From assembly GCA_001799675.1 (NCBI GenBank), contig MGTX01000002.1:189878-253877 (forward strand): DNA of 64,000 nucleotides. The letters run 5' to 3'. The notes beneath the pieces were generated by a model. The model worked only from the letters and a program-made list of their open reading frames with translations, was not told the DNA's origin and did not search any database. Shown here piece by piece: positions 26,924 to 35,449 of this stretch. How positions within the stretch are numbered: the stretch's first letter is position 1; the number at the start of each line of letters is the position of its first letter. This DNA comes from Elusimicrobia bacterium GWA2_66_18. Lineage in GTDB: Bacteria; Elusimicrobiota; Elusimicrobia; UBA1565; UBA9628. Both the position numbers and the translations under genes were made by a program.

Positions 26924-29491
26924 TCAGCGCGTCGGTCCCAGTTCACGCAAGGCCTGCTGAGCCGAGGCGTTGCCGGGTTCCACGCCCAGGGCCAGGCGGA
27001 ATTGCTTCTCGGCCTCCGCGACGCGGCCCAGGGCCGCGTAGGCCTTCCCGAGGTTGACGCGCCCGGCGGCGCGCCCCCCCTCCTTGCGGGCGGCGGCTTC
27101 GAGTTCCGGGATCGCCTCGGCGGCCCGTCCGCGCAGGAGGAGGAGGCTGCCGTTGATGAAGCGCGCCTTGGCCGCCGTCGGGGCGCGGCGGGCGACCGAG
27201 GCGGCCAAAGACAGAGTGCGCTCGGAGAAGTCGCGGCGGGCGACGGCCGCGTCCAGGGTACGCAGATCGGAGAGGACGTCGAGGATAGGCGCGCGCGGGC
27301 GGCCGGACTGCCCCGGGAGGGCCGCCAGGTTTCGTTCCGCCAGAGCCAGGTCCGGCGAGATCGCCAGGGCCTTCTCGTAGGCCGCCTGCGCCTCGTCCCA
27401 GCGTCGGCCGAGGGTGAAGACGTAGCCGAGGTTGTTCCAGTGGTTCGGGTTGTCCGGGAATATCTTCACCCCCTCCAGGAGCAGGGCGAGGGCGTCGGCC
27501 GCGTGCCGGCCGGGGTCGCCGAGGTAGGCGGCGCTCAGGCCGTTGAGCAGATCGGCGGAGAGAGGGTTGATCGCCCAGGCGGTCTCATAGAGCGGCAGGG
27601 CTTGTTCAGGACGTCCCAGCCGGCCGCCGTAGACGGTGGCGAGGTTGAAGAAGATCTCGTCGTAGCCTGCGTTGGCGTCGAGCGCGGCGCGATAGGCCTC
27701 GGCCGCGTCGTTGGGACGCGCGGCGCGAGCATAAGCGTTGCCCAACTCGTAGAGGGCGTTCACCTCGCGCGGACCCCAGGAACGGGAACGCTCGAGCGCG
27801 TGGATGCCGGCGGACAGATTGTTTTGGCGCACCAGCTTGAAGCCCGCGAAATACCAAGCCTCGCGATTCCAGAACCGGACCTGGAGCCACGCGGCCGCCA
27901 GAGCCGCCAGCACGAGGGCCGCGGCGGCCGCGCGACGCAGGACCGCGGGCGCCTTCCAGACGAGGCGCTCCGGCGCCTGCCGCGCGCCGCGACCCATCAC
28001 CGTCCCCGCGGTCCACCAGAACATGAACGCCGGAACGGCGAAGTGCAGCGAGACGTTGAGCATGTTGTCGGCCAGCATCCCCGCGCAGCCTGAGGCGGCG
28101 CCCGCCCAGAGAGGGTCCCTGCCGGGCCGTCCCGCCGACCATCGCCGCACGGCCCAGAAGAAGACGACCCAGAAGGCGACGAAGGCTCCCAATCCGAGGA
28201 GGCCCGTCTGGGAGAAGATCTCGAGGATCTCGTTGTGGGCGTTGTTGGCGTGCGTGCGCATGCCGCGGAAGAACGGGATCTCGTGGATGAGATGGCCCTG
28301 ATAGAAAGGATAGAAGAGCTCGAAGAGCCCCCCGCCCTTGCCCAGCAGCGGGGCCTCCGAGCCCATGAGCCACGCGCAGGCCCAGATCAGGACGCGTTGA
28401 TGCAGGGGGCTGTAGGAGCCGTCGCGCGCGAGGAACGTCGAGACCTCGGTGAGACGGCCCACGACGGTCGGCGTGTAGCCGGTGGAGAGGGCGCTCGCGG
28501 GCCAGAGGAGCGCCATGGCCGCGGCCGCGCCGACGAGAAGCCCCAAGGGGCGCGGCTGCTCGCGCGCCCGATCGCGCAGGCGCGGCGAGAGCGACAATGT
28601 CGCGCAGCCCACGACGGCTCCCAGCCACGAGGAGCGCGTCAGCGTGGCGAGCAGGGCCGCCTCCAGCGTGAGGAAGAGCCCCGCGTAAGCCCAACGCCGG
28701 GCCGGCCGGCGCTCCTCGATCGCGAGCGCCAAGGCCATCGGCATGAGCACGACGTTGTAGCTCGACAGGAAGTTCGGGTTGCCGAAAGTGGAGACGCATC
28801 GGCCGCCGTACGGATTGAGCGCGCTGGGCCAGACGCACTCCCAGTTGAAGTACTGCAGCACGCCGTAGGCCGAGGCCAAGAATCCCGCGCAGAAAGCGAG
28901 ATGGAGGAAATCCGCGGCGCGGCCGCGGCGAGTCAGCCACCCGGCGCCGGCCAAGCCGAGGGCCCAGAGAAGAGCTCCGTACGGGTCCCAGGCCAGCGCC
29001 CGGAAATCTTCGGGGCGCGCGGCCAGGCGCGCGCGCGCCTGCGGGAAGGCGGTCCAGAGCAGGCCCCAGACCAGGGCGAAGGCGATCCAGGCGCCCAGAG
29101 AGACGTCGGAGCCTGCGTCGTCATCCGCCGCGACGGCCGCGGCGACGACGAAGGTCCCCACGCAGACGACCAGAAGGAAGACCGCGGAGCGCGCGCCTTC
29201 CGCGGCGATGGCGGGGCGGTAGAACTGCGCGTGGCCGAAGTAGCCGCGCAGCCAGCTCAATGCCCAGGCCGCGGCGAACAGCGCCAACGGCAGGGCGACC
29301 GGCACGCGCGGCAGGCGCCAACCCTCGTCACGCCCCGACTCGGTCCACGCCCAGGCCGCCAGGGCCAGGGCCGCGCCCGCGTGCAGGAGGGCGATCTGCG
29401 TGACGTAGGGGTTGCGCGTGAGGTTGGTAAAGAAGAGGAGCGGGCAGACGAAGTGGCAGACGACCAGCAGCCAGCGCCGCGCCGCGTTCAT
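26924..29491 (-). CDS. O-antigen ligase-like polytopic membrane protein with TPR tail
   Basis: An 855-residue protein. Residues 1-530 contain about a dozen hydrophobic helices and the Wzy/WaaL-type central loop region ('GTFGNPNFLSSYN', 'HQRVLIWACAWLM', 'HANNAHNEILEIFSQTGLLG'), the signature of the O-antigen ligase family. Residues 570-855 are TPR repeats ('ALYELGNAYARAARPNDAAEAYRAAL', 'NLGYVFTLGRRWDEAQAAYEKAL'). Such proteins transfer undecaprenyl-linked glycans to lipid A or, as PglL/PilO-type oligosaccharyltransferases, to pilin. Its position directly upstream of the pilus genes makes pilin glycosylation plausible. It shares an AT-rich divergent promoter region with the kinase at 29561. Confidence 0.82.
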   Translation of the reverse strand: MNAARRWLLVVCHFVCPLLFFTNLTRNPYVTQIALLHAGAALALAAWAWTESGRDEGWRLPRVPVALPLALFAAAWALSWLRGYFGHAQFYRPAIAAEGARSAVFLLVVCVGTFVVAAAVAADDDAGSDVSLGAWIAFALVWGLLWTAFPQARARLAARPEDFRALAWDPYGALLWALGLAGAGWLTRRGRAADFLHLAFCAGFLASAYGVLQYFNWECVWPSALNPYGGRCVSTFGNPNFLSSYNVVLMPMALALAIEERRPARRWAYAGLFLTLEAALLATLTRSSWLGAVVGCATLSLSPRLRDRAREQPRPLGLLVGAAAAMALLWPASALSTGYTPTVVGRLTEVSTFLARDGSYSPLHQRVLIWACAWLMGSEAPLLGKGGGLFELFYPFYQGHLIHEIPFFRGMRTHANNAHNEILEIFSQTGLLGLGAFVAFWVVFFWAVRRWSAGRPGRDPLWAGAASGCAGMLADNMLNVSLHFAVPAFMFWWTAGTVMGRGARQAPERLVWKAPAVLRRAAAAALVLAALAAAWLQVRFWNREAWYFAGFKLVRQNNLSAGIHALERSRSWGPREVNALYELGNAYARAARPNDAAEAYRAALDANAGYDEIFFNLATVYGGRLGRPEQALPLYETAWAINPLSADLLNGLSAAYLGDPGRHAADALALLLEGVKIFPDNPNHWNNLGYVFTLGRRWDEAQAAYEKALAISPDLALAERNLAALPGQSGRPRAPILDVLSDLRTLDAAVARRDFSERTLSLAASVARRAPTAAKARFINGSLLLLRGRAAEAIPELEAAARKEGGRAAGRVNLGKAYAALGRVAEAEKQFRLALGVEPGNASAQQALRELGPTR

Positions 29492-29545
29492 GGGGAGAAA
29501 AGCCTAGCAAATCCGCCGAGAACGCGGCCCCGCGCGCCCATAATT

Positions 29546-29553
29546 ATTATAAT
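29546..29553 (+). promoter_or_regulatory. Leaderless promoter of the hybrid kinase; overlapping divergent -10 box
   Basis: TATAAT at 29548-29553 ends 7 bases before the ATG at 29561. On the minus strand the same AT-rich patch also reads TATAAT (29551-29546), which could serve the O-antigen-ligase-like gene with a leader of about 50 bases. Confidence 0.5.
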
Positions 29554-29560
29554 CGAATCC

Positions 29561-32203
29561 ATGAGCGTCCGGCTCAGCTTCACCATGAAGATCGGGCTCC
29601 TCCTCGCGCTGCCGCTCGTCGGCTCGCTCGTGCCCATCCCCCTGGTCACGCGGTTCCTGGATCGGACCAAGACGGACAGCCACTTCATGAACGTGGCCGG
29701 ACGCCAGAGGATGCTGTCGGCGAGCATGCGCGATTGGGTCAACATGGTGGCCGTCGGCCAAGAGGAGGATCGCTCGGGCCTGCAAGATCGGATCGCGGCC
29801 TTCGATGAGGCGCTCGCCGCGATGGAGCGCGGAGGCTCCGTCCTGGGCGAGACGCTCGCCCCGCCTCCTGTGGAAATCGCAGCCCCTCTGGCCGCGGTAG
29901 GCGGTCTGTGGCGCAGGCTTCAACCGGACTTGGCCGCCATCGCCGAGCGGTCGCGCAAGGAGTTCCGCTTCCAGGCGGCCTACCGCCGCGCCAGGCCGGA
30001 AATGGAGAATCTGCGGGACCTGTCGCACCGGGTCGTCACGGTCTTCGAGGCGAGAAGCAGCCGTCTGCGCGCCGAGCTGCTGATGACGCTTCAAGTCATC
30101 GCGGGGCTGACCGGCCTCATCTTCCTGGCGGGCATCCTGCTCACCCGGCGCTACATCGTCCGGCCCCTCCTGCGCATCCACGCCGCGGCCAGGAGCATCG
30201 GTTCCGGGGACTTCACCCCGCATCTCGAGGTCTCGGCAACGGACGAATTGTCGGATCTCGCCCATGCCTTCAACGAGATGACTTCACGGATCCAGCGCCT
30301 CCTGGCCGCGCTGGACCTGAGCCGCAAGCACGCCGAGATCGTCGTCGCCAGCATGCCCGCGGGTCTTCTCGCCCTGAGCGAAGACCTCCATGTGCTTCGG
30401 GTGAACCGCTCTTTCCGCGAGGCCTTCGGCGTCGACGAGGCGGAACTCGCCCGCCGCCCCACGCTGACGGAACTCCTGCCGGTGGCGGGCCTTAAGGAGG
30501 CGGTCCTCGATGTCCTCTCCACGGGCCTGCCCAAGCGCGGCCTCCAACTGGACCTGGCCGCGAAGGACGGCTCGAAACGGTCCTTGCGGATCTCCATAGC
30601 GGGAACGCGGCTTGAAGAAGACGAACGGCTGGTGGTCGTGGTGGAGGACGTTTCCGAAAGCGAACGGATGAGCCGTGTCGCGACCGAGATGGGACGCCGC
30701 TATCATGAGATCATGGAGAACGCCATCGATGCCATCATCGTCATGGGTCAGGACGGCCGGATCTCCTATCTCAACGGGGCCGCGGAGAAGATGTTCGGCT
30801 ACGCGCGGCCCGAGATGCTGGGGCGGCCGGTCACGATGCTCATGCCGGCGCACTACCGCGAGGCCCACGAACGCGGAGTCCAGCGCTACTTGAGAACGGA
30901 GCAGTCCGTCATTCTGGGCCGCGTGACATTGGTCGACGGCCGGCGCCGCAACGGCGAGACGTTCCCCCTTGAACTGTCGATCAGTTCCTCACGTGCGGAC
31001 GATCAATTCGCGTTCACTGGAATACTCAGGGACGTCACCGAGCGCCGCAGGATCGAGGCGGCCCTGGCCGAGCGGGAGCTTCAGTTGCGCCAAGCTCAGA
31101 AATTGGATGCGGTCGGCAAGCTCGCGGGCGGGATCGCCCACGACTTCAACAATCTGATGACCGCCATCCTGGGATTTAGCGCCTTTCTTCTGCAAAATCT
31201 CAAGCCCGACGATCCGAACCGGGCGGACGTGCTGGGAATCGAGGCCGCGGGCAAGCGCGCGTCCGCCCTCACGAATCAGCTCCTGGCATTCAGCCGCAAG
31301 CAGTTGCTCCAGCCCAGGATCCTGGACCTCAATATCGTGGTTCAAGAGATCCTGAGCATGCTGCGGCGGCTCATCAGAGAGAACATCGAGCTGTCGCTCC
31401 GGCTTTCGGACCAGCCTCTGGTCGTCCGGGCGGACCGGGGGCAGATCGAACAGGTCATCATGAACTTGGTCCTCAACGCCAGGGACGCCATGCCCAAGGG
31501 CGGAAAGATCAGCATCGAGACCTCGGCCATCGAGCTTGGAGACGACCGCGCTCACCCCGGGTCTTACGTGACGCTGACGCTCAGCGACACCGGCGCCGGG
31601 ATGAGCCCGGAAGTGCAGGCGCATCTCTTCGAGCCTTTCTTCACGACCAAGGAGCTGGGCAAGGGGACGGGACTGGGCCTTGCCACGGTCTACGGCATCA
31701 TCGCTCAAAGCGGCGGTCACATCACGGTCGACAGCGAGGAGGGGCATGGATCGATCTTTAGACTCTACCTGCCCAAGGCCGGCGAGCGCTCTGAGAACGG
31801 CAAATCGGCGCCTCCCCAGCGGGATATCCCCCGGGGAGCGGGTGTGGTCCTGCTCGTCGAGGACGAACCCGCCGTCCTGGAGCTGGCGCGCCGCATCTTG
31901 ACGCAGAACGGTTTCACGGTGATCGCCACCGCAGACCCCCTGGAGGCGCTCGCCCTCTGCGAGAGCGAGAAGGAGCCCCTCCGGCTGCTCGTCACCGACA
32001 TGGTCATGCCCAAGCTCAGCGGCCTGGAGGTGGCTCGGCAAGTGCGGGACGCGCGGCCCTCGACCCCGGTGCTCTACATTTCGGGCTACACCGAGCACCC
32101 CGTCCTTCAACTGGACGACGAGGAACTCAAAAGCGCGTTCCTGCAAAAGCCCTTTACGCCGAGCGTCTTCCTGGAAAAAATCCACGAGCTCTTGGGCTCA
32201 TAG
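29561..32203 (+). CDS. Hybrid sensor histidine kinase (PilJ-like sensor, HAMP, two PAS, HisKA, HATPase, receiver)
   Basis: An 880-residue membrane kinase. TM1 is at about 10-30. The periplasmic part includes 'NVAGRQRMLSASM' (44-56), the hallmark of PilJ/NarX-type sensor helices. TM2 (about 174-196) leads into HAMP (about 197-250). Two PAS domains (about 258-368 and 380-495) follow, the second with a FixL-like 'SYLNGAAEKMFGY'. HisKA has H527 in 'GGIAHDFNNLM'; HATPase has N635/N639, 'DTGAGM' and 'GTGLGL'. A C-terminal receiver carries D813. The start at 29561 is chosen because TATAAT lies 7 bases upstream; the long upstream extension is antisense to the neighbouring gene. The PilJ-like sensor near pilus genes suggests surface or twitching-related sensing, but this is inference. 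Confidence 0.92.
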   Translation: MSVRLSFTMKIGLLLALPLVGSLVPIPLVTRFLDRTKTDSHFMNVAGRQRMLSASMRDWVNMVAVGQEEDRSGLQDRIAAFDEALAAMERGGSVLGETLAPPPVEIAAPLAAVGGLWRRLQPDLAAIAERSRKEFRFQAAYRRARPEMENLRDLSHRVVTVFEARSSRLRAELLMTLQVIAGLTGLIFLAGILLTRRYIVRPLLRIHAAARSIGSGDFTPHLEVSATDELSDLAHAFNEMTSRIQRLLAALDLSRKHAEIVVASMPAGLLALSEDLHVLRVNRSFREAFGVDEAELARRPTLTELLPVAGLKEAVLDVLSTGLPKRGLQLDLAAKDGSKRSLRISIAGTRLEEDERLVVVVEDVSESERMSRVATEMGRRYHEIMENAIDAIIVMGQDGRISYLNGAAEKMFGYARPEMLGRPVTMLMPAHYREAHERGVQRYLRTEQSVILGRVTLVDGRRRNGETFPLELSISSSRADDQFAFTGILRDVTERRRIEAALAERELQLRQAQKLDAVGKLAGGIAHDFNNLMTAILGFSAFLLQNLKPDDPNRADVLGIEAAGKRASALTNQLLAFSRKQLLQPRILDLNIVVQEILSMLRRLIRENIELSLRLSDQPLVVRADRGQIEQVIMNLVLNARDAMPKGGKISIETSAIELGDDRAHPGSYVTLTLSDTGAGMSPEVQAHLFEPFFTTKELGKGTGLGLATVYGIIAQSGGHITVDSEEGHGSIFRLYLPKAGERSENGKSAPPQRDIPRGAGVVLLVEDEPAVLELARRILTQNGFTVIATADPLEALALCESEKEPLRLLVTDMVMPKLSGLEVARQVRDARPSTPVLYISGYTEHPVLQLDDEELKSAFLQKPFTPSVFLEKIHELLGS

Positions 32204-32213
32204 CGCGCGAAAA

Positions 32214-32285
32214 AGCCGGGGATGGGATTCGAACCCACAACCTATCGCTTACGAAGCGATTGCTCTACCGTTGAGCTACCCCGGC
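32214..32285 (-). tRNA. tRNA-Thr (anticodon CGT)
   Basis: A 72-base cloverleaf. The acceptor stem is GCCGGGG paired with CCCCGGC, with a D arm GCTC..GAGC. The anticodon stem ATCGC/GCGAT encloses the loop TTCGTAA (anticodon CGT, codon ACG), and the T arm has TTCGAAT. CCA is not encoded. The 5' end directly follows the stop codon of the CheY-like gene on the same strand with no spacer, so it must be processed out of that mRNA. A short T-run follows it. Confidence 0.95.
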
Positions 32286-32651
32286 TCAGATTTTCTTGGC
32301 GGCGATGAGGGCCCGGACGCGCTTGAAATCAAGCGGCTTCTGGAGGAACGTCACCCCCATGAATTGTCGGCGCAGTTTGCCCGTCACATCCTTCTCGGCC
32401 ATGGCGGAGACGAGGAGGACGGGGATGGAGGCCGTGGCCGGATCGTTGCGCAGCTTGTTCAGCACGGCCACGCCGTTGGCGGAGGGCAGGTTGTAGTCCA
32501 GGATGATGAAGTCGGGACGCTTCTCCTGCGCCACCTTGAGTCCCTCCAAGCCATCTTGGGACCAGACGATCTCGTGCCGGTCCTCTTTGAGTTGCTGGCG
32601 CATGATGTTCGCCGCCAGCTCGTCGTCCTCTATTATAAGAACCATTGCCAT
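32286..32651 (-). CDS. Single-domain response regulator (CheY-like)
   Basis: A 121-residue receiver domain: acidic residues E8, D9, D10; phospho-acceptor D52 in 'ILDYNLP'; Ser in 'LLVSAMA'; Lys in 'LQKPLD'. It has no output domain. It lies just downstream of the Cache hybrid kinase on the same strand (32 bases), which probably passes phosphate to it. A second ATG at codon 3 could be the real start. Its stop codon abuts the tRNA-Thr gene. Confidence 0.9.
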   Translation of the reverse strand: MAMVLIIEDDELAANIMRQQLKEDRHEIVWSQDGLEGLKVAQEKRPDFIILDYNLPSANGVAVLNKLRNDPATASIPVLLVSAMAEKDVTGKLRRQFMGVTFLQKPLDFKRVRALIAAKKI

Positions 32652-32683
32652 GCGACTATGGTGTTATTTTTGTCGCCGTGCGG

Positions 32684-34861
32684 TCAAGGTTTCTCGTCCA
32701 GAAGGCGCCGGACGCTCTGGCGCAGGTCGTCGATGTCGAAGGGCTTGACCAGGTATTCGGAACTCGTCGAGTCGAAGAAATCCAAGACCTTCGCGTTGAG
32801 CATGTCTCCGGTCACGAAGAGCATGCGCGTAGACTCCAGGCGCCCCTGCAGCGCCAGTCGCGCGTGGAGGTCCGGCCCTGTGGCGTGCCCCATCGCCATG
32901 TCCGAGACGACGAGGTCGTAGACGTTGCGCTCCAAGAGGGCCAGCGCCTCGCCGCCGTCGCGCGCGATCTCGACGTCGTCGCCGTCCGCCCGCAGCAGGC
33001 GGGCGATGAGCTCCGCGATGTCCTTCTCGTCGTCGGCGACGAGGATGCGCTTGCCGGGCACGGCCGGATACGACGCCGGCTCCTGGACCGCCTCCAGCAG
33101 GTCCAGGTCTTTTTGGGCGGCGATGGGGATTTCCACGCGGAAGACGCTCCCCCGGCCTTCCCCGCTCTCCAAGGAGATGTCGCCGCCGTGCTCTCGCAGG
33201 ATCTGCCGGCAGATGGACAAGCCCAGCCCCGTCCCGCGCCCCGCTTCCTTGGTGGTATAGAACGGCTCGAAGATCTTTTCCTTGATCTCGGGCGCCACGC
33301 CGCCGCCGTTGTCCGAAATCTCGATGAACGCGCGGCGCCCGTCGCTCCCGGTTCTCACCGAGAGCCTCTTGCCCTGCGGGGCGCGGGCCATCTCGCGCAT
33401 GGCGTCGCAGGCGTTGCCGATGAGGTTCACCAGGACCTGAACGACCTGCTGGAAGTCGCCGATGATATCGGGGGGCTCGCTCGAGAGAGCCTTCTCCACT
33501 AGGACGCGCTCGGTCTTGGCGAGGCGGTATTCGAGCAGTTCCAAAGCCGAGTCGACCGCTCTATTCAAATCGACCTTCTTGCGCTCGCGCCCGCTTTGGC
33601 GGACGAAGAACAAAAGATTGTCGACGATCTTGCGGCAGCGGAACACGTTCTGGTAGACCCGCGTCAGGTCCTCCTGCATCTGGGGCGGACAGCCGTCATG
33701 CAGGGCGTTCTGCACGTAGCCCGAGATCGCCTGCAGAGGATTGCTGATCTCGTGAGCGACCGCGGAGATCAACTGTCCCACCGCGGAGAGTTTCTCGGCC
33801 TGGATCAGCTGCGACTGGAGCTGCGTGGTGCGCTCCAGGTTCTGCTCCAGGCGCCGGGCCATCTCGTTGAAAGAATCCGAAAGCGTCCTCAATTCGCCCG
33901 TTCCCTCCTCCTGGATGCGGTGGCCGAAATCGCCCTCGCCGATCTTGCGGGCGGCCGAGACCAGGACGGCGATGGGGCGGGTGATGGAGCGCACGAGAAG
34001 CAGGAGGATCGCGACTAGGACGGCGAGCCCCAGCAGGGAGGTCAGGAGCGCCACGTTCTTGACCTTGCGCAGAGGGCCGAGGAACTCCTCCAGGGGCGCC
34101 TCGACGATGACGGCCCAGGGCCGACGCCTCAGGAGACTCGACGCGACGAGCAGTCCGGAGTCGCCTCCCTCGCGCGGGCGAGCCTCCAGGCGGCGTCCAT
34201 CGGAGGCCTGGACATAGGCCCGACCGCGCCGTCCCATCTCGACGTTCCTCAGCAGGCCGCGCAGCTGCGCAAGATCGTAGCACAGGACCAGGACCCCTTT
34301 GAGCTGCCGGAGTTCGTCATGGACGGGCTTGGAAAAATAGATGACGCTCCCCTCTCCCTCGAGCGCCTCGATGGATGAGGTCCACCACCCGCCGGGGCCG
34401 GCCGCGCGGGCCTTGATGAAATAGTCGGCGCGCGCGTGCGCCGGCCGAGAGGCGAGCGCACGCGAGCGTATCGCGCAGACCTCGCGGCCCCGCCGGTCGA
34501 GATAAAGGATCTGGGCGTAGACGCCGTTGCGGTCGGCGAAGTTGCGCAGGTAGCGCTCGAGTTCTTTGCGATAGGCCTCGGCCTCGTCGTCGAGCTGGAA
34601 ATCGACGTTGCGGTAGTAGTCCGCGATGAGGGGGGTCTCGGCGAGGGTGAACAAGTCGCGGCGGCGCTGGTCGAGGAAGTCGTCGAGTCCGGCGGCCGTG
34701 CGCTGCGCTAGGAACTGCATCTCCTTGTCGACGGCGCTCAGCAGTTCCCGACGCGCCATGCTGTATTGAAGCCAAACGATCACGCTCACTCCCAGGATGA
34801 CGATCGGGAGAATGCTGGCGAGCAGCTTCCACGACAGGCGCGAGGGAAGTCGGAGTCTCAT
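32684..34861 (-). CDS. Hybrid sensor kinase (Cache-type sensor, HAMP, HisKA, HATPase, receiver)
   Basis: A 725-residue protein from the ATG at 34861; a TTG at 34888 would add nine residues before the first membrane helix and is less likely. TM1 is at about 13-31. A periplasmic Cache-like domain (about 40-265, including 'YAQILYLDRRGREVC') follows, then TM2 (about 270-292) and HAMP (about 293-345). HisKA has H370 in 'AVAHEISNPLQ'; HATPase has 'ENxG'-type boxes ('LVNLIGNACDAM', 'DNGGGVAPE', 'GTGLGLSI'). The C-terminal receiver has 'LVVSDMAMGHATG'; the usual Pro after DMxM is missing, so its activity is slightly uncertain. Cache domains bind small organic ligands outside the cell, which fits the solute-binding protein encoded upstream. 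Confidence 0.9.
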   Translation of the reverse strand: MRLRLPSRLSWKLLASILPIVILGVSVIVWLQYSMARRELLSAVDKEMQFLAQRTAAGLDDFLDQRRRDLFTLAETPLIADYYRNVDFQLDDEAEAYRKELERYLRNFADRNGVYAQILYLDRRGREVCAIRSRALASRPAHARADYFIKARAAGPGGWWTSSIEALEGEGSVIYFSKPVHDELRQLKGVLVLCYDLAQLRGLLRNVEMGRRGRAYVQASDGRRLEARPREGGDSGLLVASSLLRRRPWAVIVEAPLEEFLGPLRKVKNVALLTSLLGLAVLVAILLLLVRSITRPIAVLVSAARKIGEGDFGHRIQEEGTGELRTLSDSFNEMARRLEQNLERTTQLQSQLIQAEKLSAVGQLISAVAHEISNPLQAISGYVQNALHDGCPPQMQEDLTRVYQNVFRCRKIVDNLLFFVRQSGRERKKVDLNRAVDSALELLEYRLAKTERVLVEKALSSEPPDIIGDFQQVVQVLVNLIGNACDAMREMARAPQGKRLSVRTGSDGRRAFIEISDNGGGVAPEIKEKIFEPFYTTKEAGRGTGLGLSICRQILREHGGDISLESGEGRGSVFRVEIPIAAQKDLDLLEAVQEPASYPAVPGKRILVADDEKDIAELIARLLRADGDDVEIARDGGEALALLERNVYDLVVSDMAMGHATGPDLHARLALQGRLESTRMLFVTGDMLNAKVLDFFDSTSSEYLVKPFDIDDLRQSVRRLLDEKP

Positions 34862-34894
34862 TTTTTCTGCGGGCCGACGGAGTCGCAAGGGCGA

Positions 34895-35026
34895 TTAGAA
34901 TCGATGGATCAACTGGAGCGTCGTGCGCGACCCCACGAAACGGTTCTGTCCCCAGAACTCGATGGGGTGAGAGAGCATGGCCGTCAGGCCCGGCCCCTGA
35001 TAGGCCAGCAACGCCGCGCGATTCAT
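34895..35026 (-). CDS. 43-residue ORF coupled to the cupin gene; beta-barrel-like tail
   Basis: A short frame starting with ATG at 35026 that overlaps the cupin stop (ATGA) and ends at 34895. The peptide runs from 'MNRAALLAYQGPGLTAML' to 'SRTTLQLIHRF'. Alternating polar and apolar residues and a terminal Phe resemble the last strands of an outer-membrane beta-barrel. It may be a remnant of such a gene or a real small protein. I do not recognise a family. The coupled start supports translation. Confidence 0.4.
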   Translation of the reverse strand: MNRAALLAYQGPGLTAMLSHPIEFWGQNRFVGSRTTLQLIHRF

Positions 35027-35430
35027 GCTCTCTCCAGTTTGATGGCGTCCTTGGCCGCGCGAGCGCCGGTTCCGGCATCCGTCCCCGGGAAAGCGTCGGG
35101 TTTTCTCGGGTCCAGCGGCGGTGAAAAGAGGGACAGCGCCGAGACTCCGCTGCGTCTCGTCACGAATTGATGTTGCATCCCCGGCGGTATCTCGAACATG
35201 TCCCCCGCCCGCAGGCGCGCTCGACGGCCGTCGAGATAGGCCGTGGCCGAACCCTTGAGGACGAACACGAACTCCGAGGTGAAGCGATGATACAGCGCCG
35301 GGGTCGACGAGAAAGGGGGCAGAGCCTCGTGCAGCAGGCAGACGCGGTAGGGTTCGCGCGGCACGGGAAGAAACCGCAGGGTCAAGCCGCCCGCCACGCG
35401 CTCACGGGGCAAGCGGCGCAATGACTGCAT
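35023..35430 (-). CDS. Small cupin-domain protein
   Basis: A 135-residue protein with a single conserved cupin barrel: motif 1 'HRFTSEFVFVLKGSATAYLDG' (shortened relative to the classic HxH, only one early His plus Glu) and motif 2 'LRAGDMFEIPPGMQHQF' with the late metal-ligand His. Such proteins bind a metal and a small organic ligand and act as isomerases, dioxygenases or sugar-binding regulators. The ATG at 35430 follows the solute-binding protein stop by 19 bases. Function cannot be told from the sequence, but it belongs to the same operon as the ThDP enzyme and the Cache kinase. Confidence 0.8.
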   Translation of the reverse strand: MQSLRRLPRERVAGGLTLRFLPVPREPYRVCLLHEALPPFSSTPALYHRFTSEFVFVLKGSATAYLDGRRARLRAGDMFEIPPGMQHQFVTRRSGVSALSLFSPPLDPRKPDAFPGTDAGTGARAAKDAIKLERA

Positions 35431-35449
35431 GCGGGCCGAGCCGGAAGAC

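Noticed and set aside
28235-29560. Upstream extension of the hybrid kinase at 29561
   Set aside because: It would be antisense to the O-antigen-ligase-like gene and carries no domain. The kinase has its own TATAAT and a membrane helix right after the ATG at 29561.
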